NCBI GenBank assembly: GCA_002402245.1
Contig: NVVP01000007.1
Location: 38,301-48,140 of the forward strand
Origin: Gammaproteobacteria bacterium
Lineage (GTDB): Bacteria > Pseudomonadota > Gammaproteobacteria > Nitrosococcales > Methylophagaceae
Direction of reading: 5' to 3'
DNA length: 9,840 nt
Shown piece after piece: positions 1 through 5,704 of the stretch (position 1 is the first letter of the stretch; each line of letters begins with the position of its first letter). The notes beneath the pieces were generated by a model. It was not told the DNA's origin, ran no database searches, and saw nothing but the letters and a program-made list of their open reading frames with translations. Both the position numbers and the translations under genes were made by a program.

Positions 1-1131
1 AGAGATAAAATCATTAGCTTGAGACGAATTCAAGAGCGGCAGTATGTCAGTGGTGATAAAGGTGAGATTGACGTGCTGGCAGCTAAAGTCAGCGATGGTA
101 TGGCGATAGTGGAAGTCTGCTTTATCCGTGGTGGCCGTAGTTTAGGTAATAAATCCTACTTTCCTAAGGGCTCTGCGGGTAGTACCGCTGAGGAATTATT
201 ATCCGCCTTTATTCCACAATATTATTTAGGTAAAGATATCCCTAATGAAATATTAGTGAGCCATAGCCCTGAAGACATCAACTTATTAGAAGAGGTACTT
301 AAGTCGGAATCTCAACATCGGGTCAGTGTGCGTTGCCCTCAGCGTGGTGTGAGTATGCGTTGGATGAAAATGGCGACGATGAATGCTGAGATAAGTTTAA
401 ACCAGCGCTTGAGTAGTCGAGATAATTTATTGCAACGATTTGAAATGTTACAGCAAGCGCTTGATTTAGATGAAATGCCTAAACGGTTGGAATGTTTTGA
501 TATTAGTCATACCAGTGGTGAACGAACGGTTGCTTCATGTGTGGTATTTGGTTTAGAAGGGGCCATTAAAGCTGACTACCGTAAATTTAATATTGAAGGC
601 ATTACCCCGGGTGATGATTATGCCGCTATGCATCAAGCATTAACCAGACGATTTACCCGACTTAAAAAAGGCGAAGGTAAACGACCTGATTTATTATTGA
701 TTGATGGGGGTAAAGGTCAATTAACAGAAGCTAAAGCAGTGATGGCTGAATTACAGCTCGATATTGATATTCTAGGTATCGCAAAAGGCCCAGAAAGAAG
801 ACCGGGAGAAGAAACTTTATTTTTGGTTGGCCAAGAAGGAGAAATTGATTTGCCGGCTGATTCTCCTGCCTTACATTTACTGCAACAAGTACGTGATGAA
901 GCGCATCGCTTTGCTATCACAGGTCATCGTCAACGCCGAGCTAAAGCAAGAAGAACCTCGCCCCTAGAAGGTATAGAAGGCATGGGGCCCAAACGGCGAC
1001 AGAAGTTATTGCTGCAGTTTGGTGGTTTGCAAGAAGTGAAAAGAGCGGGTGTTGAAGATCTTGCCAGAGTAGACGGCATTAGTCCTACACTTGCACAACG
1101 AATATATGATGTCTTTCATGGCGACAAATAA
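1..1131 (+). CDS. uvrC: UvrABC system protein C, 3' part (5' end outside window)
   Basis: UvrC makes both incisions, 3' and 5' of a DNA lesion, in nucleotide excision repair after UvrB is loaded. The frame is open from base 1, so the gene begins upstream. The 376 visible residues correspond to roughly the last 60% of a protein usually about 610 residues long; the GIY-YIG nuclease and most of the UvrB-binding region are missing. Counting from base 1, the RNase H-like nuclease domain shows its catalytic acids and histidine in FDISH (D167), GDDYAAM (D205/D206), LIDGGKGQ (D235) and DEAHRF (H302). Two helix-hairpin-helix motifs follow: GIEGMGPKRR at about 324-333 and VDGISPTLAQRI at about 357-368. 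The internal TTG at 19 is not a credible start, because it lies inside the conserved RRIQERQYVSG stretch. pgsA follows, the usual gammaproteobacterial neighbour. No frameshift is visible. Confidence 0.97.
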   Translation, partial: RDKIISLRRIQERQYVSGDKGEIDVLAAKVSDGMAIVEVCFIRGGRSLGNKSYFPKGSAGSTAEELLSAFIPQYYLGKDIPNEILVSHSPEDINLLEEVLKSESQHRVSVRCPQRGVSMRWMKMATMNAEISLNQRLSSRDNLLQRFEMLQQALDLDEMPKRLECFDISHTSGERTVASCVVFGLEGAIKADYRKFNIEGITPGDDYAAMHQALTRRFTRLKKGEGKRPDLLLIDGGKGQLTEAKAVMAELQLDIDILGIAKGPERRPGEETLFLVGQEGEIDLPADSPALHLLQQVRDEAHRFAITGHRQRRAKARRTSPLEGIEGMGPKRRQKLLLQFGGLQEVKRAGVEDLARVDGISPTLAQRIYDVFHGDK

Positions 1132-1163
1132 GCGGGTTTAGATGATACTATAAACGCTTATTT
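1126..1163 (+). other. Imperfect hairpin overlapping the uvrC stop codon
   Basis: Arms AAATAAGC..TTTA (1126-1140) and TAAACGCTTATTT (1151-1163) pair over about 12-13 bp with a small GG bulge and a 10-base loop. The stem includes the uvrC stop. It is AT-rich and has no clean U run after it, so it is at best a weak terminator. It may instead protect or punctuate mRNA between uvrC and pgsA. The pairing is seen directly; the function is a guess. Confidence 0.4.
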
Positions 1164-1208
1164 GCATACTTTTATAATATTAAACCTTAATCATTTCAAG
1201 TGAGTTTT

Positions 1209-1766
1209 ATGTTTAACCTGCCCAATATCCTTAGCTTATTACGCATTGCTTTAATTCCAGTTCTAATTGGTTGTTATTTCTTACCTTTTGAATCAGCTGC
1301 AGTGTGGGCAACGATTATCTTTGCAATTGCATCACTGACAGACTGGCTCGATGGTTACTTAGCAAGGAAGTGGGATCAAACGTCTGCTTTTGGGGCTTTT
1401 ATTGATCCTGTTGCTGATAAGTTGATTGTATCTATTGCACTACTGCTAGTGTTATATAAAACACCTGAGTGGTATGTATTGATTCCGGTCATTGTTATTA
1501 TTGCCCGAGAAATCACCATATCCGCATTACGCGAATGGATGGCCGCGATTGGCGAACAAAATACAGTCAAAGTTTCCTTTGTTGGCAAGTTAAAAACAAG
1601 CTTTCAAATGTTAGCGATAGGCTGCTTGATATTCGATAACTCATTATTTGGTCTACCAATATTTGATATCGGGATTATCTTGCTTTATATCGCATCTGTA
1701 TTGACGATTAGTTCGATGTGGAGCTATTTGCGTGCGGCATGGCCTGTAATGAAATCTAATGGTTGA
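1209..1766 (+). CDS. pgsA: CDP-diacylglycerol--glycerol-3-phosphate 3-phosphatidyltransferase
   Basis: PgsA is an inner-membrane enzyme that joins CDP-diacylglycerol and sn-glycerol-3-phosphate to give phosphatidylglycerophosphate and CMP, the committed step to phosphatidylglycerol and cardiolipin. The CDP-alcohol phosphotransferase signature is complete, counted from the ATG: D45, D48-G49, A52-R53, G62, D66, D70. Several hydrophobic segments fit a multi-pass protein, including about 8-28, 33-45, 73-84, 89-101 and 153-169. I chose the ATG at 1209 (185 residues, MFNLPNILS) over an in-frame GTG at 1200. It matches the short N-terminus of the E. coli protein, which begins MQFNIP as I remember it, and has a weak GTGAG ribosome site 4-5 bases upstream. 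The gene lies 77 bases after uvrC. Its TGA stop (1764-1766) sits inside the -35 box of the tRNA promoter. A TATAAT at 1173-1178 lacks a recognisable -35. Confidence 0.96.
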   Translation: MFNLPNILSLLRIALIPVLIGCYFLPFESAAVWATIIFAIASLTDWLDGYLARKWDQTSAFGAFIDPVADKLIVSIALLLVLYKTPEWYVLIPVIVIIAREITISALREWMAAIGEQNTVKVSFVGKLKTSFQMLAIGCLIFDNSLFGLPIFDIGIILLYIASVLTISSMWSYLRAAWPVMKSNG

Positions 1767-1790
1767 CAGGTAAAAATATTCGCCTATAAT
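1763..1790 (+). promoter_or_regulatory. Consensus sigma70 promoter for the tRNA cluster
   Basis: The -35 box TTGACA (1763-1768) and -10 box TATAAT (1785-1790) are both perfect, with a 16-base spacer. Transcription should start near 1797, giving a leader of only about 6-7 bases before the first tRNA-Gly at 1804. The base run after the -10 starts GCAC, partly GC, as is common for stable-RNA promoters. The -35 box overlaps the pgsA stop codon. Confidence 0.9.
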
Positions 1791-1803
1791 GCACATCTTT
1801 CTA

Positions 1804-1879
<76 letters not shown>

Positions 1880-1892
1880 GATTATAAAAAGG

Positions 1893-1914
1893 CCGCAGTT
1901 CACTGCGGTTTTTT
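1893..1914 (+). terminator. Intrinsic terminator after tRNA-Gly copy 1, inside the tRNA cluster
   Basis: Stem CCGCAG/CTGCGG (1893-1898 with 1903-1908), loop TTCA, then six T and a broken T run. The A run at 1886-1890 can extend the stem with the U tract. It ends about 12 bases before tRNA-Cys, and I see no promoter between them. tRNA-Cys and the second tRNA-Gly therefore probably depend on read-through. The stem core is shorter than that of the related terminator at 2124-2155. Confidence 0.8.
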
Positions 1915-1925
1915 AGTTTTACAAG

Positions 1926-1999
1926 GGCTGCGTGGCAGAGTGGTCATGCAGCGGACTGCAACTCCGTTAACGCCGGTTCGATTCCGACCGCAGCCTCCA
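1926..1999 (+). tRNA. tRNA-Cys (anticodon GCA)
   Basis: This is a 74-base tRNA with encoded CCA. Acceptor arms GGCTGCG and CGCAGCC pair fully, and the discriminator is U73, an identity base for cysteine. The anticodon stem GCGGA/TCCGT encloses loop CTGCAAC, giving GCA (codons UGC and UGU). The D stem has three pairs plus a G-A apposition at 13-22. The T stem GCCGG/CCGAC has a C-A apposition at 50-64. Irregular D-arm pairing is known for cysteine tRNAs. The position after tRNA-Gly matches the E. coli glyW-cysT order. Confidence 0.96.
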
Positions 2000-2004
2000 T
2001 TTAT

Positions 2005-2019
2005 CTCTTGTAACAAGAG
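2005..2019 (+). other. Short hairpin between tRNA-Cys and tRNA-Gly copy 2
   Basis: CTCTTG (2005-2010) and CAAGAG (2014-2019) are a perfect 6-bp inverted repeat with a 3-base loop. No T run follows, so it is not a good terminator. It may mark a processing site in the tRNA precursor. No promoter is recognisable in the 43-base gap, so the second tRNA-Gly is probably co-transcribed with tRNA-Cys. Confidence 0.35.
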
Positions 2020-2042
2020 TATAAATTAGTACGTGTTTCCTA

Positions 2043-2118
<76 letters not shown>

Positions 2119-2123
2119 AATAT

Positions 2124-2155
2124 AAAAAGGCCGCAGTTTTTACTGCGGCCTTTTT
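2124..2155 (+). terminator. Strong intrinsic terminator ending the tRNA cluster
   Basis: A perfect 13-bp inverted repeat (AAAAAGGCCGCAG at 2124-2136, its complement at 2143-2155) with loop TTTTTA. The right arm ends in five T. It is clearly related to the terminator at 1893-1914, sharing the CCGCAG/CTGCGG core, but its stem is longer. Confidence 0.92.
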
Positions 2156-2185
2156 GGTTCTAAAGCTAACAACTTAGCCTGATTT

Positions 2186-2227
2186 AATAAAAAGCCAAAC
2201 CTAGAAAACTAGGTTTGGCTTTTTATT
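2186..2227. terminator. Bidirectional intrinsic terminator between the tRNA cluster and the minus-strand oxidase gene
   Basis: A perfect 19-bp inverted repeat: AATAAAAAGCCAAACCTAG (2186-2204), loop AAAA, and its complement at 2209-2227. Read from either strand, the stem ends in TTTTTATT, so it can stop transcription both ways. It can catch read-through from the tRNAs and end the convergent oxidase transcript, whose stop codon is 87 bases away. Confidence 0.88.
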
Positions 2228-2274
2228 GTGTAGCGTTTAGCGAGCACTTAGCTCAGTAGGTCTGTAAGCGAATA

Positions 2275-2301
2275 CATGGTTACCTTGTTACGGCAACCAT
2301 G
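2275..2301 (-). other. Imperfect hairpin just beyond the oxidase stop codon
   Basis: CATGGTTACC (2275-2284) and GGCAACCATG (2292-2301) pair over 9 of 10 positions around a 7-base loop, 13 bases beyond the oxidase stop on its own strand. No T run follows in that direction, so alone it is not a classical terminator. It may stabilise the 3' end of the mRNA ahead of the terminator at 2186-2227. Confidence 0.4.
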
Positions 2302-2313
2302 CACTTGTGACCG

Positions 2314-3429
2314 CTATTTTTTCTCAGGTAACACGGTAAATAGCGATAACATACCGGCTTTAATATGGTCATTAACATGACAGTGATATAACCAAGTACC
2401 TTCATTATCCAGCGTCATATCAACAGTCTTTAAGCTAGCAGGCATTAATTCCATTACATCAACACGATTACCGTTATGTAACACGGTGTGACCATGCCAA
2501 TGTGGCGTATGTAAATCAACTTCAGTACCCATACCAATTAAATACCAACGAGTACGTTCACCTTTATGCATGGTAAGACCCGGTTGGTTACCATATACAT
2601 AACCATTCATACCGTGCATTAGATTACTTTCATAAAAGTCGTCATCATCGGCATCTTCAACACCGTTAGTATATTTTTCGATATTTTGATCAATATAGTA
2701 AGTGTCATTTTCATCAGTAACGGTAAATAAAGTTATAAATTCACGATCAATATCAGAGGCATAACCGCCGCTTTCTTTACTAATAATAATGGGGCCAATT
2801 AAGCCTGAATTTGTTGCCATAGGTGAACTAACGTGTGAATGGTACATCCATACAATTGAGCTAGGATCATTCGGGCCAGGGCCTGCACGTTCAGGTACTA
2901 ACCACTCGTAGTGGTGTGTGGCATTAGGTTTAACCATATCATCTGCTTTATCAGCACCTGAGGTACCATCGTTATACATGGCGCCTTCTGATGATTTTGT
3001 GTAAAACACACCATGAGGGTGCATGCTGGCAGGGATTGATAAATTATTTTTAAAGGTGATTTTGATTGTGTCACCGACGCCTGCTCTAACAATAGGACCT
3101 AAATAACCTAAATGTTCCCATTCAGCTGTTCGTGTCTTTAGGGTTTTGAAGCTGGCATCGGTGTATTCGCGGTAAATAGACTTAATATAGGTTTTACCAA
3201 TTCTATTGTTTTGTTGCTTAACAAAGACATTTTCATCTTCATTAAAATCACGCCCCATAATTTTATTTTGTCCAGTTGGCGCATAATCCCATTCAATTTC
3301 ATCGGCTGCAATATAATAAGTGAGAGTAATGCCTTCTTTGGCAAACGTATTCGACGAGAGGGAAAACATTAATAGTGAGCTTATCAAGGCGGTGAAACCT
3401 AAACGTTTAAGCCGGGAAAAAACAGTCAT
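2314..3429 (-). CDS. Exported two-domain multicopper oxidase, ceruloplasmin/hephaestin-like (probable ferroxidase)
   Basis: A multicopper oxidase of 371 residues. Such enzymes oxidise a substrate at a type 1 copper and reduce oxygen to water at a trinuclear cluster. The N-terminus is a Sec signal peptide: basic RLKR, a hydrophobic run at 11-29 and probable cleavage after TFA (30), so it should act in the periplasm. Domain 1 (about 35-218) carries HPHG (H137, H139) and YHSH (H197, H199). Domain 2 (about 228-369) carries HTPHWHGH (H307, H310, H312) and HCHVNDHIKAGM (H349, C350, H351, H355, M360). All copper ligands are present. The type 1 site lies in domain 2, and domain 1 has Ser198 where a type 1 Cys would stand. 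This is the type B two-domain layout, whose known members are trimers. From memory the whole chain resembles one ceruloplasmin repeat, not CueO or laccase. The start follows AAAGG by 6 bases. A Fur-like site supports a ferroxidase role, but copper or phenol oxidation is possible. Confidence 0.93.
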   Translation of the reverse strand: MTVFSRLKRLGFTALISSLLMFSLSSNTFAKEGITLTYYIAADEIEWDYAPTGQNKIMGRDFNEDENVFVKQQNNRIGKTYIKSIYREYTDASFKTLKTRTAEWEHLGYLGPIVRAGVGDTIKITFKNNLSIPASMHPHGVFYTKSSEGAMYNDGTSGADKADDMVKPNATHHYEWLVPERAGPGPNDPSSIVWMYHSHVSSPMATNSGLIGPIIISKESGGYASDIDREFITLFTVTDENDTYYIDQNIEKYTNGVEDADDDDFYESNLMHGMNGYVYGNQPGLTMHKGERTRWYLIGMGTEVDLHTPHWHGHTVLHNGNRVDVMELMPASLKTVDMTLDNEGTWLYHCHVNDHIKAGMLSLFTVLPEKK

Positions 3430-3515
3430 AATGAGCCTTTAAATTGATTGAATAGCACGAAGTTGAAATATCTGTTGTAGCCATTTTAGTTTTAGATAAA
3501 AAACGTAAACATAGA

Positions 3516-3535
3516 TTTAACAAGAATCATTATCA
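3516..3535 (-). promoter_or_regulatory. Putative Fur box in the oxidase promoter
   Basis: On the + strand 3516-3534 matches the 19-base Fur consensus GATAATGATAATCATTATC at 14 positions, and the last ten bases (AATCATTATC) match perfectly. In the 7-1-7 form the 3' half-site ATTATCA is complete and the other half is degenerate. It overlaps the -10 box and likely start site of the oxidase promoter, the usual place for iron-dependent repression. AT-rich sequence gives chance matches, so binding is inferred. Confidence 0.55.
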
Positions 3536-3561
3536 TATAATTCATTGGCGATGAATGGCAA
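3532..3561 (-). promoter_or_regulatory. Likely sigma70 promoter of the multicopper oxidase
   Basis: On the minus strand, TTGCCA (3561-3556, 5 of 6 to consensus) and TATGAT (3537-3532, 5 of 6) are 18 bases apart. Transcription would start near 3525, leaving a leader of about 95 bases before the ATG at 3429. Confidence 0.6.
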
Positions 3562-3828
3562 TAGAAATCATGGGTAAGCCATATTTAAAGGAGGGGCTAA
3601 TAATTAGCATGTTAGCGTTATTGTTAGACTTTATCGCTTTTCAGTGACTGAGTCAGTCTCACCGACTAAAATCTAACTGAACATTTAGCATCACTATTTA
3701 TTTAATTTGCGGGATGTAGAGCTTTGATAATTAAAATAGAATAGCGTGTAGCTTATTGGGCGGGCTGGTATATAAGTGCGTATAATGAGCGGCATTAAAT
3801 ATCTATTGATGAAAATAGAATAACTATA

Positions 3829-3856
3829 TTGATGTGTGCATATTTAAGTATGTAAT
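3829..3856 (+). promoter_or_regulatory. Candidate promoter of the lepA operon
   Basis: TTGATG (3829-3834, 4 of 6 to the -35 consensus) and TGTAAT (3851-3856, 5 of 6 to the -10) are 16 bases apart. A start near 3863 would leave a leader of about 34 bases before lepA. It is the best-spaced pair in the region, but not strong. Confidence 0.45.
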
Positions 3857-3896
3857 CAAAACAAGATAAAAGAAAATTCGGAATAAACCTATATAA

Positions 3897-5690
3897 ATGA
3901 AAAACATACGTAACTTCTCAATTATTGCTCATATTGATCACGGTAAATCTACAATTGCAGATCGATTCATTCAAATTTGTGGCGGATTATCTGACCGTGA
4001 AATGTCAGCGCAAGTGCTTGATTCAATGGATATTGAAAAAGAGCGTGGTATTACCATTAAGGCACAATGTGTCTCACTAGATTATAAAGCCCGCGATGGC
4101 GAAACGTATCATTTAAACTTTATTGATACGCCTGGTCATGTGGATTTTTCTTATGAAGTATCACGATCATTAGCTGCCTGTGAAGGTGCTTTATTAGTGG
4201 TCGATGCAGCACAAGGTGTTGAGGCTCAAAGTGTAGCAAACTGTTATACCGCAATTGATTTAGGCCTTGAGGTATTGCCAGTTCTGAATAAAATTGATTT
4301 GCCCTCGGCAGAGCCTGATCAAGTAGCAGAAGAGATTGAAGAGATTATTGGTATTGATGCTATGGATGCTGTGCGCTGTAGCGCGAAAAGTGGCTTAGGC
4401 ATTGAAGACTTATTAGAATCACTGGTTGAGCGAATTCCTGCTCCCAAAGGTGATGCCGATGGAGAACTTAAGGCACTTATTATCGACTCGTGGTTTGATA
4501 GTTATGTTGGCGTTATTTCACTAGTTCGGATTATGCAAGGTAGCCTTAAAAAACGCGACAAGATTAAAGTTATGTCGACAGGTCAGGAATACCAAGTTGA
4601 GCAAGTCGGTGTATTTACCCCTAAACGAGTTGAACATGATGCGCTTTACTGTGGTGAAGTAGGTTATGTGATTTCAGGGGTGAAAAACATTGATGGTGCG
4701 CCAGTAGGTGATACTTTAACCCATGTTCGTCATGGTGCAACAGAAGCGTTGCCAGGCTTTAAATCGGCTACACCACAAGTGTATGCGGGTATATTCCCTG
4801 TGAGCTCAGAAGACTTTGAATCTTTTCGTGATGCACTCGGAAAACTACGATTAAACGATGCATCACTTTTCTTTGAACCTGAAAGTTCACAGGCCTTAGG
4901 CTTTGGTTTCCGTTGTGGTTTCCTTGGTTTATTGCATATGGAAATTATTCAAGAACGGCTTGAGCGTGAATATGATCTTGATTTAATCACTACTGCACCT
5001 ACGGTAGTGTTTGAAGTATTAACGCGAAAAGGCGATGTGTTAAAAATTGAAAACCCATCATTATTACCTGATGTAGGTTCCATCGAAGAAATTCGTGAGC
5101 CTATTGTTATAGCTGATATTTTAGTGCCACAAGAACATTTAGGTGCAGTGATTACCTTATGTATCGAGAAACGTGGTGTGCAAAAATCGATGCAATATAT
5201 GGGTAAGCAAGTAGCATTAAGCTATGAATTGCCGATGAATGAAGTGGTTATTGATTTCTTCGATCGAATTAAATCAGTAAGCCGTGGTTATGCCTCATTA
5301 GATTACCATTTCACTCGTTTCCAAGTAGCTAAACTAGAAAAACTAGATATTTTGATTAATGGCGAACGGGTTGATGCGTTATCAATGATTGTTCATACCG
5401 AACAAAGTGTTGGTCGAGGCCGTCAGTTAGTTGAAAAAATGAAAGAGCTTATTCCACGCCAAATGTTTGATATTGCTATTCAAGCGGCCATTGGTGGGCA
5501 TATTATTTCTCGTTCAACTGTGAAGGCAATGCGTAAAAACGTTATAGCTAAATGTTATGGTGGCGATATTTCACGTAAGAAAAAACTGTTAGATAAGCAG
5601 AAAAAAGGTAAAAAACGAATGAAATCGATTGGCAAGGTCGATGTGCCACAAGAAGCCTTTTTGGCTGTTTTACAATTGTCTAAATCATAA
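3897..5690 (+). CDS. lepA: Elongation factor 4 (LepA), ribosome-dependent GTPase
   Basis: LepA/EF4 is a translational GTPase related to EF-G. It binds ribosomes, can move tRNAs backwards and affects initiation and 30S assembly. At 597 residues it is nearly the length of the E. coli protein (599) and aligns from its first residues (MKNIRNFSIIAHIDHGKS). Motifs seen: G1 AHIDHGKS (11-18), G2 within RGIT (50-53), G3 DTPGH (77-81, with the catalytic-type His81), G4 NKID (131-134) and G5 SAK (162-164). The LepA-only C-terminal domain is present, including CYGGDISRKKKLL and the Lys-rich stretch after it. The ATG has no good Shine-Dalgarno; a CGGA lies 14 bases away. It is the first gene of the operon, with lepB 14 bases downstream as in E. 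coli. Confidence 0.98.
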   Translation: MKNIRNFSIIAHIDHGKSTIADRFIQICGGLSDREMSAQVLDSMDIEKERGITIKAQCVSLDYKARDGETYHLNFIDTPGHVDFSYEVSRSLAACEGALLVVDAAQGVEAQSVANCYTAIDLGLEVLPVLNKIDLPSAEPDQVAEEIEEIIGIDAMDAVRCSAKSGLGIEDLLESLVERIPAPKGDADGELKALIIDSWFDSYVGVISLVRIMQGSLKKRDKIKVMSTGQEYQVEQVGVFTPKRVEHDALYCGEVGYVISGVKNIDGAPVGDTLTHVRHGATEALPGFKSATPQVYAGIFPVSSEDFESFRDALGKLRLNDASLFFEPESSQALGFGFRCGFLGLLHMEIIQERLEREYDLDLITTAPTVVFEVLTRKGDVLKIENPSLLPDVGSIEEIREPIVIADILVPQEHLGAVITLCIEKRGVQKSMQYMGKQVALSYELPMNEVVIDFFDRIKSVSRGYASLDYHFTRFQVAKLEKLDILINGERVDALSMIVHTEQSVGRGRQLVEKMKELIPRQMFDIAIQAAIGGHIISRSTVKAMRKNVIAKCYGGDISRKKKLLDKQKKGKKRMKSIGKVDVPQEAFLAVLQLSKS

Positions 5691-5704
5691 AGGAATTAAT
5701 TTAA

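Larger units (their letters stand above)
3430..3896. other. 467-base divergent intergenic region between the oxidase gene and lepA
   Basis: I see no convincing protein or RNA gene here. The left part holds the oxidase leader, promoter and Fur-like site. The middle has three short inverted repeats: ATTCAT/ATGAAT (3540-3556), GCTAAT-A-ATTAGC (3596-3608) and GACTGA-G-TCAGTC (3646-3658). A strong ribosome-site-like AAAGGAGGGG lies at 3587-3596, but the only ATG after it (3609) opens just 12 codons. The right part is AT-rich and holds the candidate lepA promoter; an isolated TATAAT at 3781-3786 has no good -35. The region is long for a gap before a housekeeping operon and could hold regulator sites or an unrecognised small RNA. 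Confidence 0.6.

Noticed and set aside
717..920. Minus-strand frame inside uvrC, and similar ones at 1376-1588, 6699-6914, 6856-7065 and 7722-7922
   Set aside because: Each lies antisense to a conserved gene, resembles no family I know and has no supporting context.
1173..1178. TATAAT before pgsA as a pgsA promoter
   Set aside because: No -35-like hexamer lies at 15-19 bases upstream; AT-rich spacers often contain such strings.
1200..1208. GTG at 1200 as the pgsA start
   Set aside because: There is no ribosome site before it, and the ATG at 1209 gives the usual N-terminus.
2248..2261. TTAGCTCAGTAGGT, resembling a tRNA D-arm, as a decayed third tRNA
   Set aside because: No acceptor stem, anticodon arm or T arm can be assembled around it; a short chance match is likelier.
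2898..3344. Two further minus-strand frames (2898-3092 and 3138-3344) within the oxidase gene
   Set aside because: They are other reading frames of the oxidase on the same strand; the oxidase frame is intact and has all its motifs, so these are not frameshifted remnants.
3781..3786. Perfect TATAAT as the main lepA promoter
   Set aside because: The only -35-like string, TTGGGC, matches 3 of 6 at a 19-base spacing, and the extended -10 TG is off by one base. The pair at 3829-3856 is better.
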